DNA of 64,000 nt. It comes from Cryptosporidium bovis (Eukaryota > Apicomplexa > Conoidasida > Eucoccidiorida > Cryptosporidiidae). The stretch is from the NCBI GenBank assembly GCA_009768925.2, contig VHIT02000054.1, positions 1-64,000 of the forward strand, read 5' to 3'. Below, piece after piece: positions 32,198-42,474 of this stretch. Positions within the stretch are counted from its first letter, which is position 1, and the number at the start of each line of letters is the position of its first letter. The position numbers and the translations under genes were made by a program. The notes under the pieces were generated by a model. It did not search any database and was not told the DNA's origin. It saw only the letters and a program-made list of their open reading frames with translations.

Positions 32198-33560
32198 TCT
32201 TTGCTGTTTTGTCTACCTTTATCGTTTTTTCTGCTCCTTTTATTATTTATTATATGTAAACAAATAAATGAATATATACATATATTCGTTAAAAAATGAA
32301 TTTACATATATGCATACGCATTTAATGTTTATTTTTAATTTACCCAGCAAATTGTGTGTTTGATTATAGTCAGTTTTTTTATTAAATGAGCATTTACATG
32401 TAATTATTTTTATCACAACGGTACTGACACTTTTTCTTAATTTGCATGATGCATGCACTGACTACCTTTTTCCACATGCAATTTATATTTTTATGTACCG
32501 GTACTAATAAAATTATTTTATTTAATATATATTTGCCAACCAGAGATATTTTATCTTAATTTTAGGCATTAATTGTAGTAATTTGACTTAGAATATAGTG
32601 ACAATTAATTCAATTTGGATTTTAGACAGAGAAATGATGTGTTTTTGGTTAATGTTAATGACCTAGTAGAATGAAAAAATGTTGTAAAATTGACAAATAC
32701 TGATGTTGCAACAATACTAGAAATATAGAAGAGTTTGACAAGTGCAAGTATAGAACAGTCTTTAACAACAACAGTTCTACAGGAAAATCAGAAATAATTG
32801 AAAAGCGAAATAGTGACAGTATAAAAAAAGGTGTGAATATTACAACCTTGTCAATAGTTTTTTGTCTTTATTCACAGTAGTCGGTATTGAAAGTACTATT
32901 TTGGTCACAGATGTCATCAAAGAAGTGAAATCCGGCTCAAGTCGTTTCATTTTACTCTGATAACAAGCACTGAATTTAAGATACTAGTACCACTGTTGTC
33001 GCAAAATCGTAAAATAGTCGTTAATGTGCAAAGTTTTTCCATACCAAGAATTGCATCGTCTCGCCAGAGAGGACTATTCAGGGCTTCTCAGACACAACAA
33101 AAGCACAATGAATTGTATCTCAATTTTTTAAATTGCACTTAAATTTATGTTAATGGCAATAAGATAAAGGTATTAGACGAAACAGTGTTCGTCTTGTTTA
33201 TGATTCCCAGGCCCGAGTGCCTGAAAAATCGGATTCTGACAAAACCCATCATTAACGAAACAAAAACAACTTAAAAATGTATATAGATTTCGACATTTAA
33301 TCTTTAAACACAGTTTACATGTACTCGAGTGCCATGCTTAAGTTAAAAAAGGCGGGAATGAAATCGCACTTTAAATATAGACAATTTAATGGGGCTGTAG
33401 AATGGAAATGGAGAATAACAGTAAAGGGGGAAAAAGATAAATACACAATAATTATTAAATATAGGGTACTTTGCCACATAGATAAATATATGCATATATT
33501 TGCCAATAAAATTTGATTTTTATCATCTCTGACTAGAACCTAACGTCGCAAACGTTTAAA
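32198..33560. other. Long divergent intergenic region with hairpins
   Basis: About 1.36 kb between the secreted-protein gene (minus) and TTC1 (plus), the longest gap without a recognised gene. It holds two CGGTAC-type sites (32419-32424 and 32495-32504), TGCATGCA at 32450-32457, and from about 32870 to 33250 a block of noticeably higher GC. That block contains two exact short hairpins, GACGAA/TTCGTC (33176-33193) and CAGGC/GCCTG (33208-33223). A structured RNA is possible, but I could not assign it. A 65-codon open frame at 33319-33516 has no recognisable sequence. Confidence 0.45.
32419..32504. promoter_or_regulatory. Paired CGGTAC sites and TGCATGCA upstream of the secreted protein gene
   Basis: CGGTAC at 32419-32424, TGCATGCA at 32450-32457 and the palindrome GTACCGGTAC at 32495-32504 lie 220-310 bases upstream of the start at 32197. 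They are the only GC-bearing elements in an AT-rich stretch. Confidence 0.45.
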
Positions 33561-34121
33561 ATGGAGGACAGTTTTGAAACGGAGAGAGAGCTTGTTGAAA
33601 GCATAAAAAATGAAGCAAATGAGTTATATTCAAGGGGTGAATTTGATGAAGCAATAAAAAGATACACACAGGGAATAATGAATTGCCCAGAAGAAGAAAA
33701 CAAGTTATTAAGTGTACTTTATTCAAATAGAGCAGCTTGCCATATAATGTTGGAAAACTACGACAGTGCACTTGCTGATTCAAATGATTCAATTAGATAT
33801 GATGATGGGTATACAAAGGCGTACTTGAGACGTTTCACTGTTTTGGAGAAGAAAGAGAAATGGCATGATGCGCTGAGGGACATAAACAAAGTATTTGAGC
33901 TAGACGAAAACTATAAGAATGACGCTAATATATACAAAAGATATAAGAAAGTTGAGCATAACTCGAATGAACTATTTAATAGGGAAAAAGATGAGATGGT
34001 TGGAAAACTAAAGGACTTGGGGAATATGTTTTTAGGTAAAGTTGGATTGTCACTGGATAATTTTCAAGTTGAACAAAATCCACAAACAGGTTCATACAAT
34101 ATACAATTTAAGCAAAATTAA
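33561..34121 (+). CDS. TTC1: TTC1-like tetratricopeptide repeat protein
   Basis: 186 residues, short for the family. Three TPR units span about residues 7-115 (EANELYSRGEFDEAIKRY, LYSNRAACHIMLENYDSALA, KAYLRRFTVLEKKEKWHDAL). After a helical linker the C-terminus reads KLKDLGNMFLGKVGLSLDNF and then QTGSYNIQF, almost the signature of TTC1, where KLKDLGN...LRPFGLS and GSYSI are conserved. The acidic N-terminal extension of animal TTC1 is missing. TTC1 is a TPR co-chaperone-like adaptor that binds Hsp90/Hsp70 tails; its role in protists is unknown to me. ATG at 33561 sits in a fair context (AAAATGG). Confidence 0.88.
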   Translation: MEDSFETERELVESIKNEANELYSRGEFDEAIKRYTQGIMNCPEEENKLLSVLYSNRAACHIMLENYDSALADSNDSIRYDDGYTKAYLRRFTVLEKKEKWHDALRDINKVFELDENYKNDANIYKRYKKVEHNSNELFNREKDEMVGKLKDLGNMFLGKVGLSLDNFQVEQNPQTGSYNIQFKQN

Positions 34122-34249
34122 AATTTATTTGAAACAAACAGTAAAGAGAGTTGTTAATTGGAGGTAGATGCGTCCAAGTAAGATATTGTAAAAATTGTCT
34201 TTAGAAAAGTTAATAAAAAATGCATCGAGTTAAACTTTAATTTTGTTTC

Positions 34250-36472
34250 TTAGTCACTATAGTTATCAAAGTCTGAATTGTTGTTTGTACCAACCGAATT
34301 GTTGTTGGCAATCTTTTTAACATATGTTCCTGCAGTTTGAGTGTCTTTAAGCATTAATCTAGATTTCCAATCGACCTTTTTAAAACCATAGATGAATTTT
34401 TTCTTAAAATTGACAAATTTGCCTTGAGTATATTCCCTATTTATTTCATCTACGCTCATGTTTGGGGTTATTTGTCTGAATAAAACGGTGTTGTATATTA
34501 CATTGTTATCAACTTTTGTACCAAAAAATATATTTATATCTTTTCTTTCCTTATCTATAAAAGACATTATCAATGCGACTTTAGAAAGTAGTTCACCTTG
34601 TTTGTAAATAGATTCGTATATATTTGGATAAACATTATAGCCGTACCAATCTGATTTTTTGGTGAATATAAATTCATCATATCCAAAACATAATGGAATA
34701 AACTTTGAATATTGATAGTACTGTGAAAGAACGGACGGAGTTGGTATTATAAGTTTTATGTTATTGTATTTAATATCAAGCAAACACGTAATCATTGGGC
34801 TTATGTAATAGTCATCATACGGATTCAATCGTTTAGTCAGCTCTATAATATATTGTGGATTATTTACGGAAAGTAACTTAAATATGTCGTATGTAGGTAT
34901 ATCAACTCTATATACTCTTCCTTTTATAATTAGCTCTGCAATTCTCATTAAAATATTGTCCCCCGGTATTATCACATTTGTTTGTGTTTGTGAAGATACA
35001 AATATCTCAGACAAGTCTTTTCCTATGTGTCTATAAACTTTTGCTTGTATACATCTTCCAATCTAGGGTTTAAAATATAAAGTTAAGCGAAATAGTTTAT
35101 TTTTTTGCATTTTCAAATAAGGAAATAAAAAAGTTAGTAATTTAATTGAAATAAATTCATCTTTTTATATAGCAACTAAGTAGCTACATATATTGCCTCT
35201 AAAACTTACGTGTTCGTCATTTATTTGAAATGTTTTGCTCACTGATATTGGCAACTCAGAAAACAAACACTTTGTCCCTCCTATATTTAAGGACAATCGC
35301 CATTCTATAACCTCCGCTTTGTACTTATTTCCGATAGGTGAAATGTCTTTGAATGTTATTATCTCACTGGATTCTGATTGACCTGAAATAGAAATAGGAA
35401 ACAATTTAGAATATTTTTCCGCATTTTTCTCATCGTTTTCATTAACACTTTCAGTACTCAAAGAATTACTATCTCCATTTGCACTACTTGAACCCTCAAA
35501 ACTTAAAAATGAATCATCTACATATTTAATCACTAGATCCTTTCTCGTAAAAAAGTCTCTTTCTTGTTGTACCATTTTCTCTTCATATAAATTTAATAGT
35601 TTGTTATCGTCCATATCATTCTCACTGTCATCGTCATATTCGTGATATTTTACGTTACTTTTGCTTAGTTCCTTATACTCATCCATCCTTTTTAAAATGT
35701 TTTTGTTCGACCCTATTATATAATCACCAAATTCCACATAGTCTGCTACTGGTATCTTGACTTTATCGCTGTGCAGTACAATACCAAATATAGAAGGGAA
35801 AAAAAACTCAAATGATTCGCAGTCTTTTTGATTTACAAACTTGAATATAACCATAATAGTCTCCACATCGCCTCCTCTGACATCATTCACACCATTTCCT
35901 TCCTCATCTATCACGCTTTTTATAAATAACTTTAGTATTTCATTCTTTAGTGTCTGAATAAATAATATATCACTCTTTTTTATTAACTTTAATGTTAATC
36001 CGTCTATACTTGTTAGTTCTAGTATACATGGATTCTTTCTTAATATAAGTCTAAATGGCCCTTCGTAGTTCTCGTCCACCAGCAATTTTATCTTATACTC
36101 TGGCTCTGGAATCTTTGAAAATGGGGGGATGTTCAACTTACATCTTTTTACAGTTGATATTTTATCTTTAAGAGGAATTTCATGCTCCACTTTTATCTCT
36201 GTTGTTTTGTGATTACTTTCTTTGATTGCATCAAATTTATTGGCTTTTTTTTTCCCATCTTTGTTGCTGTTGTCGTTTTTTGAACTTTTAAACTCTTTTT
36301 TGTTATCATTTTTGTCCATACCGGCTCGATTATTCAACTCCTTTTGAGAAATATCATTCTTATCTTTTCTATTGTCTCTGGCTTTACCATGTCTCACCTT
36401 ATTTGCTACATTGTTATTAACAGTCATACCTAAATCCTTCTCATTCTCTAGATTACTTTTTGTGTTTCCCAT
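34250..36472 (-). CDS. N-myristoylated PH-like protein, two exons
   Basis: Exon 1 (36472-35210) ends CAC before GTAAGTTT. Exon 2 (35062-34250) follows TTAAACCCTAG in phase 0, joining NDEH to IGRCIQAKVY. The product is about 691 residues. It starts MGNTKS, a good N-myristoylation signal, followed by a charged Lys/Asn-rich segment. Residues near 120-240 alternate strands and end in a helix (FRLILRKNPCILELT ... DCESFEFFF), resembling the PH-like fold of apicomplexan membrane-skeleton proteins. An acidic linker and a second globular region in exon 2 (RVYRVDIPTYDIFKLLS ... FFGTKVDN) follow; I do not recognise the latter. Inference: a peripheral membrane protein of the pellicle or another inner membrane. 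Its upstream region carries TGGCGCCA and TGCATGCA. Confidence 0.75.
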
Positions 36473-36619
36473 GTTTGCTTTACTTAACCATTTATTGTTA
36501 CTTCGCCGTAAAACTATTTCAATCCATCCCTAATTTTACCTCCAATTCCAATTTATCTTTTATTCACTCCTATGTATCTTTGATTTATCCTATTTTTATT
36601 TTCTCAATACTGCTTTAGA

Positions 36620-36627
36620 TGCATGCA
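36620..36627. promoter_or_regulatory. TGCATGCA palindrome (AP2-type site)
   Basis: Exact TGCATGCA about 150 bases upstream of the myristoylated PH-like gene. TGCATGCA is a known binding sequence of apicomplexan ApiAP2 factors; function here is inferred. Confidence 0.45.
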
Positions 36628-36788
36628 CCGACCTTTTCCCTTTTATTTCTATTGTTTTCGCGCCGAAATACAACTTCAAATATACAAATTTCTCCTTTTC
36701 TACTTCTCACCTCCACTATATATTGAACAGCTTCATTTCCAGAAATGACTTGTATATTTCTGGCTTGTTTAAATTGAACTTTCATGTT

Positions 36789-36796
36789 TGGCGCCA
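36789..36796. promoter_or_regulatory. TGGCGCCA palindrome (E2F-type site)
   Basis: Exact octamer in TTTGGCGCCAC, 317 bases upstream of the start at 36472. One of five exact copies in the window, all intergenic. Confidence 0.55.
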
Positions 36797-37040
36797 CTGC
36801 ACATTGTTACATGCACTTTTCTCCCTTGCTCTTGTGTTTTATCTCCTATTTTTTTGAATGCGAGGAAGAATGAAGAAACTAAAATAGGCAGAAAGAGAAA
36901 ATAAAATACACATATAACAAATAAGGTTAGGTAAGCCTAAAAAAAGTAACTAGTCGACACGTTCAAAAGAATGAAAATACAATGGGCCTAAACATAACTT
37001 AAAACTAAGGAAAACAACCAAATGAACCCAATAATTTAGA

Positions 37041-40000
37041 CTATTTTTGTTTAAATATATCAGGCATTCTGATGCTCAACTTTGGGATTCTGGATGGGAC
37101 GTATGATACAACATCATTGCAAGAGTTAACATCACTATTTTTCTTATATAGTAAATTTACTATATTGGAATCAACAGAAATAGATCTCCAAGTAATTGAT
37201 GACATTTCTGAAGATTTAGATTTGTTCTTGAAAAAATATTCAATGTATTTCCAGTTAAATGCATTTTCTTGCCTTTTGTTAAGGTAGTAGTTACTACTAC
37301 ATTTACTATAATTTGAACCAATTGGACTGTATTTGAATAACTTATTATTTACAACACTTAGCACTTTTTTAGAGCAAAAAGAATCTTTCGAAAAATAATT
37401 ATTTAATATGGAAATGAGCCCGTATAAGCTGTATGTGTATAATGTGGAAAAGTAAGATTCACAAACCCTCTCTACCATACATTGAGATGTTGAATTCCCA
37501 AAAGAACCACATACAACATTGCTATTAGTATGGTTAATGTTGTTATTAGAATAACCATTTGCAATATAACTGTAATTATGATTCCCAGTATTATTGTGTG
37601 TATTTGAAATTGGAAAGTCTCCGCTGTGATAAGTCAAATGGGGCTGCTCTTCCAACTGATACATTGTATCCATTTCTGATATATTTCTCAAGAAAAGCGA
37701 GTATTTAGAGACATTATCTTGAATACAGGTGTTGTCTATCATATACTGTATGTCTCTGAACCCGTTTGAATACCTTATTTTGTTGTCTGTAAATAAGTCT
37801 CCGTTGTTTGTTGAATTTATCATATTCTTTATTGAAATCGCATTGTTATTATAAGAGACTGGGTGAGTTTCGTTTTCAGAGAAGGCAATGATTGAAGTTA
37901 TAACATCATGAAGAACTTTGTACAAGTTATTTAATATATTTGACTGTTCCTCTAACAAACCAAATGCGGAATTATTCCATATCTCCTCCTTTATGCCTGA
38001 GAAGTTGTGATTCAACATGCATTTTTGGGTGATTATAAGTGGAGTCTCTATAGTGGAGTCAATTAGAACAGGCGAATAGTATAGTGAAAGCGTTTTTAAG
38101 ACATTTTCCATGTCTTCTTTAATATTGTACTCAATTAAGTGGATCCAATGGAGAATATTTGAAATCTTAAGTAAATTAGATCCAAACTGTGCTATTAATG
38201 CGTTGATTAACAATGGATTTCCAAATTTAGTAAATAGCTTGCAAAGTACAGATGACTTTGACAATTCTCTAAATTTAATAACTTTTATCGAGTTTAGTAT
38301 GGAATTATTTATTCCTTTTTGAGAATTGATAAATCCAGTACCTGAGTTACTATTGCTACTATTTACTCCAGCTCCATCAAGTTTATAAAGCGTGTATGAT
38401 CTGCTGCAACCATAAGACCTGTTGCTCCCATTACAGTGATTCAATATATACTGACCTATTTCGGATGCTTCTTCCAAAACAAATATGATCGCACCCGGAT
38501 TTTTAGTCACTCCACTGCTTTTTAAAACAGCCCTTTTTTCCTTACCATAGGCCACGTCACATTGAAACATACTAACGCTGTTATAATAAGAGTTTCTTAC
38601 TTTAATTAAATCACTTGGTTTAATTACATTACTGCAATCTGACATTATTGTACACAAGGGGGGAGACGACTCTACCTCACTAAATATTTTAAAGAAGTGA
38701 CCCTTTTTCCACTGTTTTATGATTGGATCCACGACATCTGAACCCTTGTATAATTTGACTTCATAACCACATCCAATTGCTGTTAACTCTGAACACACCT
38801 GGGCACCTATGTTGTTTGGTGATATACACAAATACATTCCACATAATTCTTCATAGTAATGAACATTAACACAGTTATTAATAATACTAGAACAATTACT
38901 AACATTACTGTTACTTTTGCTACCGCTACTACTGTTACGACCACAACTAATACTACCATTAAATACCGACTTATCCTCACTACCAAATAACATTTCCCTT
39001 TTTAGTCCAATACTGGACAGAAACGTCAAATCCTCGCTCTGAATTCTTAAGTTCAACAGACTTATATACAATTCATCCATTGAATCCTTATTACCTGTTA
39101 CATCCCAAATTGTTTTAGGTCTAGTCAGACAAAGCACCTCCATATTTCTATTAGTATCCGATTTTTTTGAAGTATTTAAACTATTTATTGCTATCTCAAA
39201 TTCCTCACCCAAAAACTCCAGTAATTCTATCTCTGTTAACTTAATCTGCTGACCCATATTGACACCTCTTAGGTTACTTGATGCGACACTTATTTTATCC
39301 TCTTTCAAAGTATTGTTGTTTTTCTCAATAACTTTCATCATAACTTCGCTCTCTCCTTCCTCGTTATTTCTCAATTTGACAATATTCTCAAACACTTCCT
39401 TGTAGGATGATGAGCAAATTACATAATCTGTCCTAGATGAGTAGTAATTCAAAACCTTTGCACCATACCACTCCAATTTTAGTAATAGTTGATTTCTACT
39501 GTGAAACAAATATTCATCATTGTCTATTAAACAAACTCTCTTGTCTTGAAAATAGTTTATTATACTGTTATTCCTATCTCGATTATTTTTGTATCTCGAA
39601 ACCAATTTTATTTCTTCCCTTATATTTTTTATATAGTCCAAATCATTATATTTCTTATCACTTATATTGTTTACGTCATCATCTTTGTCACTGATTCTTA
39701 TATCATTTTTTGGATTTAGAAACTCTTTTCTATATACTGGAAACTCCTCAAAATACACTCTATTCACATCAAATCGTTGATTTAAATAACTTATTCTTTT
39801 TAATACATTATTGCCTCTATTGTTTGTACTACCATTTTTAGTCGGATTATCATCACTACGTACAGTCAATGCTGGCGATACACTGCTACTTACAGACTTG
39901 TCCGAAAATAATGGACTTTTTTGTTTATGAAAAGACTTACTATTTTTTCTTCTTCTTTTACTTTTATTGTCATTTTGTCCAAAGTCTAGCAGTTTATTCC

Positions 40001-40088
40001 AATTTAATATTGAATTAAGTTTTTGATCTTTTTTATCATGAATCATATTCTCAGTTATTGTATTTGGAGTTTTGTTCTCCAGACTCAT
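37041..40088 (-). CDS. BRCT-domain protein, function unknown
   Basis: 1,015 residues with no visible intron. A BRCT-like segment lies near residues 183-230 (RVCLIDNDEYLFHSRNQ, then LEWYGAKVLNYYSSRTDYVI), with the pattern of a strand, a helix, a Gly-Ala turn and the T-x-x-V-I strand. A basic N-terminus (KSKRRRKNSKSFHKQK) suggests a nuclear signal. Further on are conserved-looking blocks (RPKTIWDVTG; GMYLCISPNNIGAQV; NPGAIIFVLEEASEIGQY) separated by Ser/Asn-rich linkers. BRCT domains usually bind phosphopeptides in DNA repair or replication control, and that is my inference for this gene. I could not match it to Dbf4, NBS1, ligase IV or RFC1. It is divergent, with only 39 bases, from the tiny spliced gene at 40128. 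Confidence 0.7.
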   Translation of the reverse strand: MSLENKTPNTITENMIHDKKDQKLNSILNWNKLLDFGQNDNKSKRRRKNSKSFHKQKSPLFSDKSVSSSVSPALTVRSDDNPTKNGSTNNRGNNVLKRISYLNQRFDVNRVYFEEFPVYRKEFLNPKNDIRISDKDDDVNNISDKKYNDLDYIKNIREEIKLVSRYKNNRDRNNSIINYFQDKRVCLIDNDEYLFHSRNQLLLKLEWYGAKVLNYYSSRTDYVICSSSYKEVFENIVKLRNNEEGESEVMMKVIEKNNNTLKEDKISVASSNLRGVNMGQQIKLTEIELLEFLGEEFEIAINSLNTSKKSDTNRNMEVLCLTRPKTIWDVTGNKDSMDELYISLLNLRIQSEDLTFLSSIGLKREMLFGSEDKSVFNGSISCGRNSSSGSKSNSNVSNCSSIINNCVNVHYYEELCGMYLCISPNNIGAQVCSELTAIGCGYEVKLYKGSDVVDPIIKQWKKGHFFKIFSEVESSPPLCTIMSDCSNVIKPSDLIKVRNSYYNSVSMFQCDVAYGKEKRAVLKSSGVTKNPGAIIFVLEEASEIGQYILNHCNGSNRSYGCSRSYTLYKLDGAGVNSSNSNSGTGFINSQKGINNSILNSIKVIKFRELSKSSVLCKLFTKFGNPLLINALIAQFGSNLLKISNILHWIHLIEYNIKEDMENVLKTLSLYYSPVLIDSTIETPLIITQKCMLNHNFSGIKEEIWNNSAFGLLEEQSNILNNLYKVLHDVITSIIAFSENETHPVSYNNNAISIKNMINSTNNGDLFTDNKIRYSNGFRDIQYMIDNTCIQDNVSKYSLFLRNISEMDTMYQLEEQPHLTYHSGDFPISNTHNNTGNHNYSYIANGYSNNNINHTNSNVVCGSFGNSTSQCMVERVCESYFSTLYTYSLYGLISILNNYFSKDSFCSKKVLSVVNNKLFKYSPIGSNYSKCSSNYYLNKRQENAFNWKYIEYFFKNKSKSSEMSSITWRSISVDSNIVNLLYKKNSDVNSCNDVVSYVPSRIPKLSIRMPDIFKQK

Positions 40089-40127
40089 TTTTGTCGTCTT
40101 CTTTGTGTTTTGCCAAGTTTTTCATTC

Positions 40128-40396
40128 ATGAAGTCCAAGTAACTCACCAAAATATCTCTATAACAGGAATAAATAAAATGAAATAAATTATAAACCCAAT
40201 TCTTAATTCGTATTGTAGGTATAAACGAGAGTTGCTGTCACGCCAGAAGTACTGGAAAGAATGTCCTCTAATCAACTCAAGTAAACTTATACTGAGAGAT
40301 GATAGTATTGAAAAACCAAATGAGGCACAGTTACGGGTCTATACTGGCTCTTTCAACCTTATGTGTCCAAGTGGTCACAAATCAATGAAAAGTTAA
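40128..40396 (+). CDS. Tiny spliced gene, 62 residues, unknown
   Basis: Exon 1 is 11 bases (40128-40138, ATGAAGTCCAA) before GTAACT. Exon 2 (40219-40396) follows CGTATTGTAG and ends TAA at 40394-40396. The spliced product begins MKSKYKRELLSRQKYW, continues KECPLINSSK, and contains LMCPSGHKSMK. The second exon has protein-like composition throughout, unlike the AT-rich flanks, and the intron is a normal 80 bases with a good acceptor. I do not recognise the family. The very short first exon makes the exact start less certain, and further exons downstream cannot be excluded. It lies head-to-head with the BRCT gene, so the two probably share a promoter. Confidence 0.6.
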
Positions 40397-41070
40397 AGCA
40401 AAAAGGGAACTCAAAAAGAAAGTTCAAATATAAATATCATGCTCTATATTTTCTTTCTCCCTTATCTGCCTATTAACCAATTAAAAATGAAAAAATAAAA
40501 GAATTAAGTTAATAATATATTTAGCATCTACACATATCTATGTATGTATTTAACTTTCAGTACGGTTGTATGGCTGTCCCTCTGTATCTACAATTTTACC
40601 TCCATAAATTAGATAGAAGGAAAAATGGTAAATTATCTTTATTTTTACCTTAATCTTGCTCTTATAATAATGTTAATATTATTATTTTTATTATTATAAC
40701 ATTAATATTACCATTTTATTCATTATGTTATTTATCTCAAAACGCTACACAATTACCCACATTTTTCTCATGTAACTACAAGTTATGTTTGGCGCCACAA
40801 CGCATGGTTTAGGAAAAGTAACCACAGGGTACTAGTAATGTAATAATAATGTGGGATATAGAACAATAAATAAACATAAAGAAATAGAGATAAACAGTAG
40901 AATTGAACATTAAATTATTCGAGAAGGATAATTTTAATTTTCTGAATCAGTTATTGTTGGCGTTTTGTTTGAAAATAATATCTTCAATAAAACTATTGAT
41001 GCATCTCTTTTTCCCTAGTATATGTATTATATATATAAGTTGAGAGGGGTCTTTGAGTGAAAACCAATAA
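40397..41070. promoter_or_regulatory. Upstream region of thymidylate kinase
   Basis: 674 AT-rich bases. TGGCGCCA at 40790-40797 stands 281 bases before the thymidylate kinase start, a sensible place for an E2F-type S-phase signal. A run of ATT/AAT repeats (about 40665-40740) forms a near-palindromic AT tract. No gene seen. Confidence 0.5.
40790..40797. promoter_or_regulatory. TGGCGCCA palindrome (E2F-type site)
   Basis: Exact octamer in GTTTGGCGCCACAA, 281 bases before thymidylate kinase. Confidence 0.6.
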
Positions 41071-42202
41071 ATGGATAAAGAAATGGAGAATAGAGGTTTT
41101 TTTATAGTTTTAGAAGGTACAGATAGGTAAGTTGTGAGTATTTGCGTTGTGTTCTATAGTAATGGGGGAGTATTTGGCGATTATTTGAATGAAATACAAA
41201 CATGACTTAATGATGGTATTTACATACTTGATTGTCATAGCAACGGCTAACAGTGCAGTGTGTGCACAATAACAATGAAACTAGTAATATCTACAAGTAC
41301 CAGTGCATTTTTTCTTTTGAAAAATGTATTACTACCTAATTTGACTTTGTTACATAAATTGCATCTTTTAGGTCTGGAAAGACACTACATTCAAATATGA
41401 TACGTGGCGAATTGGAAAGAAGAGGTGAAAAGTGTATTCTTGTGGGATTTCCGGGTAATTTTATCAATTAAAATCACTTTTTTTAGCCGAAAGTAACGCC
41501 GTTTTTTTAACTTTTACTCATTCCAGATCGAAAAACGGAAATAGGAAAAATACTAGATTTGTATCTAAGAAAACAGTTAAGGCTTTCGCCAGAAGTATCA
41601 CACTTACTGTTTTGTGCAAATAGGTGGGAACTAAATGATTATATTAAACAACAATTAGGAAATGGGGTACATGTAATATGTGATAGATACTCATTTTCAG
41701 GAGTTGCTTACTCCTCAGGTGCAGTTAACTTAGATATTGAGTGGTGTAAATCACCCGAAAAAGGATTAGTATCGCCAGATATAGTTTTATTTTTGGATAC
41801 TAACCTAGAAATTTGTAGTGAAAGAACAGGATTTGGCGAAGAGATATATGAGAATACCAAAGATCAGCAAAATGTTTACGATTCATATAAACATTTTTTA
41901 AAATACCCATATTGGCACAGCATTAACGCTTCTAGAGATCCACAGGTAAGTACATAAAGAAATGAACCAAGTAAATATTTCAGTTAATGCAATCTGTGTT
42001 TTACCTTTTGCCAAATTTTTTGTTTACTTGATTCATTTGCTAGTTATAGTTGCTAACTACATTGAATAATCACTTATCTGAACGAACCAAATAAAAAATG
42101 ATCAATTGCAAAAATTTTTAGGTGGTCTCAAACGAAATTATTTCGTTGTTAGAGAAAAAACTTTTGAATAGAAAATTAGAGCCACTAAAGTGCCTATGGT
42201 AG
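41071..42202 (+). CDS. TMK: Thymidylate kinase, four exons
   Basis: Joined from 41071-41126, 41372-41454, 41527-41945 and 42122-42202, each with GT...AG borders in matching phase; 212 residues, the usual length. It phosphorylates dTMP to dTDP for DNA synthesis. Seen: the P-loop EGTDRSGKT, split across the first junction; FPDRKTEIG, the conserved FP(D/E)R-TEIG, restored only by the second junction; LLFCANRWE; the DRY motif in ICDRYSFSGVAYS; and a lid region after LDTNLEICSERTGFG. The last exon adds VVSNEIISLLEKKLL, the usual C-terminal helix. Three introns make it the most intron-rich gene here. Its upstream TGGCGCCA fits control with the cell cycle. Start context is fair. Confidence 0.93.
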
Positions 42203-42222
42203 GAATAGCAGCAGATGCATGT

Positions 42223-42230
42223 TGGCGCCA
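42223..42230. promoter_or_regulatory. TGGCGCCA palindrome (E2F-type site)
   Basis: Exact octamer just after thymidylate kinase and 245 bases before the ISP-like gene at 42475. Confidence 0.5.
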
Positions 42231-42474
42231 CATTTAATAGATTAGACTTTGAATAGATTAGTAAGGAAAATAAATAAACAAGTATATAATGATTACAGCA
42301 CTTTATATGCAAAGAAAATAATGTAAAAATAGTGATGTGAGAAATAGTCTCGATTGACATATTTGCGGAGTGCAATATTTGTTAAGTGTTATTGATTTAA
42401 ATTTAGATTCAAAGTTAGTCTAATTTTTAAATGAAAATAAATGCTCAAGGAGTAGAAATAAATGAAATTGAGTG

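Larger units (their letters stand above)
36473..37040. promoter_or_regulatory. Upstream region of the myristoylated PH-like gene
   Basis: 568 bases between two minus-strand genes. TGCATGCA (36620-36627, AP2-like) and TGGCGCCA (36789-36796, E2F-like) lie 150-320 bases upstream of the start at 36472. A 57-codon minus-strand frame starting MKVQFKQARNIQV (ATG 36788) spans both sites. It has a mixed, protein-like composition but no recognisable domain, so it may be a short gene or chance. Confidence 0.45.

Noticed and set aside
32626-32632. ACAGAGA as a possible U6 snRNA core
   Set aside because: The following bases lack the AGC triad and the internal stem-loop of U6, and no U6 5' stem is present.
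33319-33516. 65-codon plus-strand frame upstream of TTC1
   Set aside because: It has an ATG but no recognisable sequence and has an equally open frame opposite; it is more likely promoter DNA.
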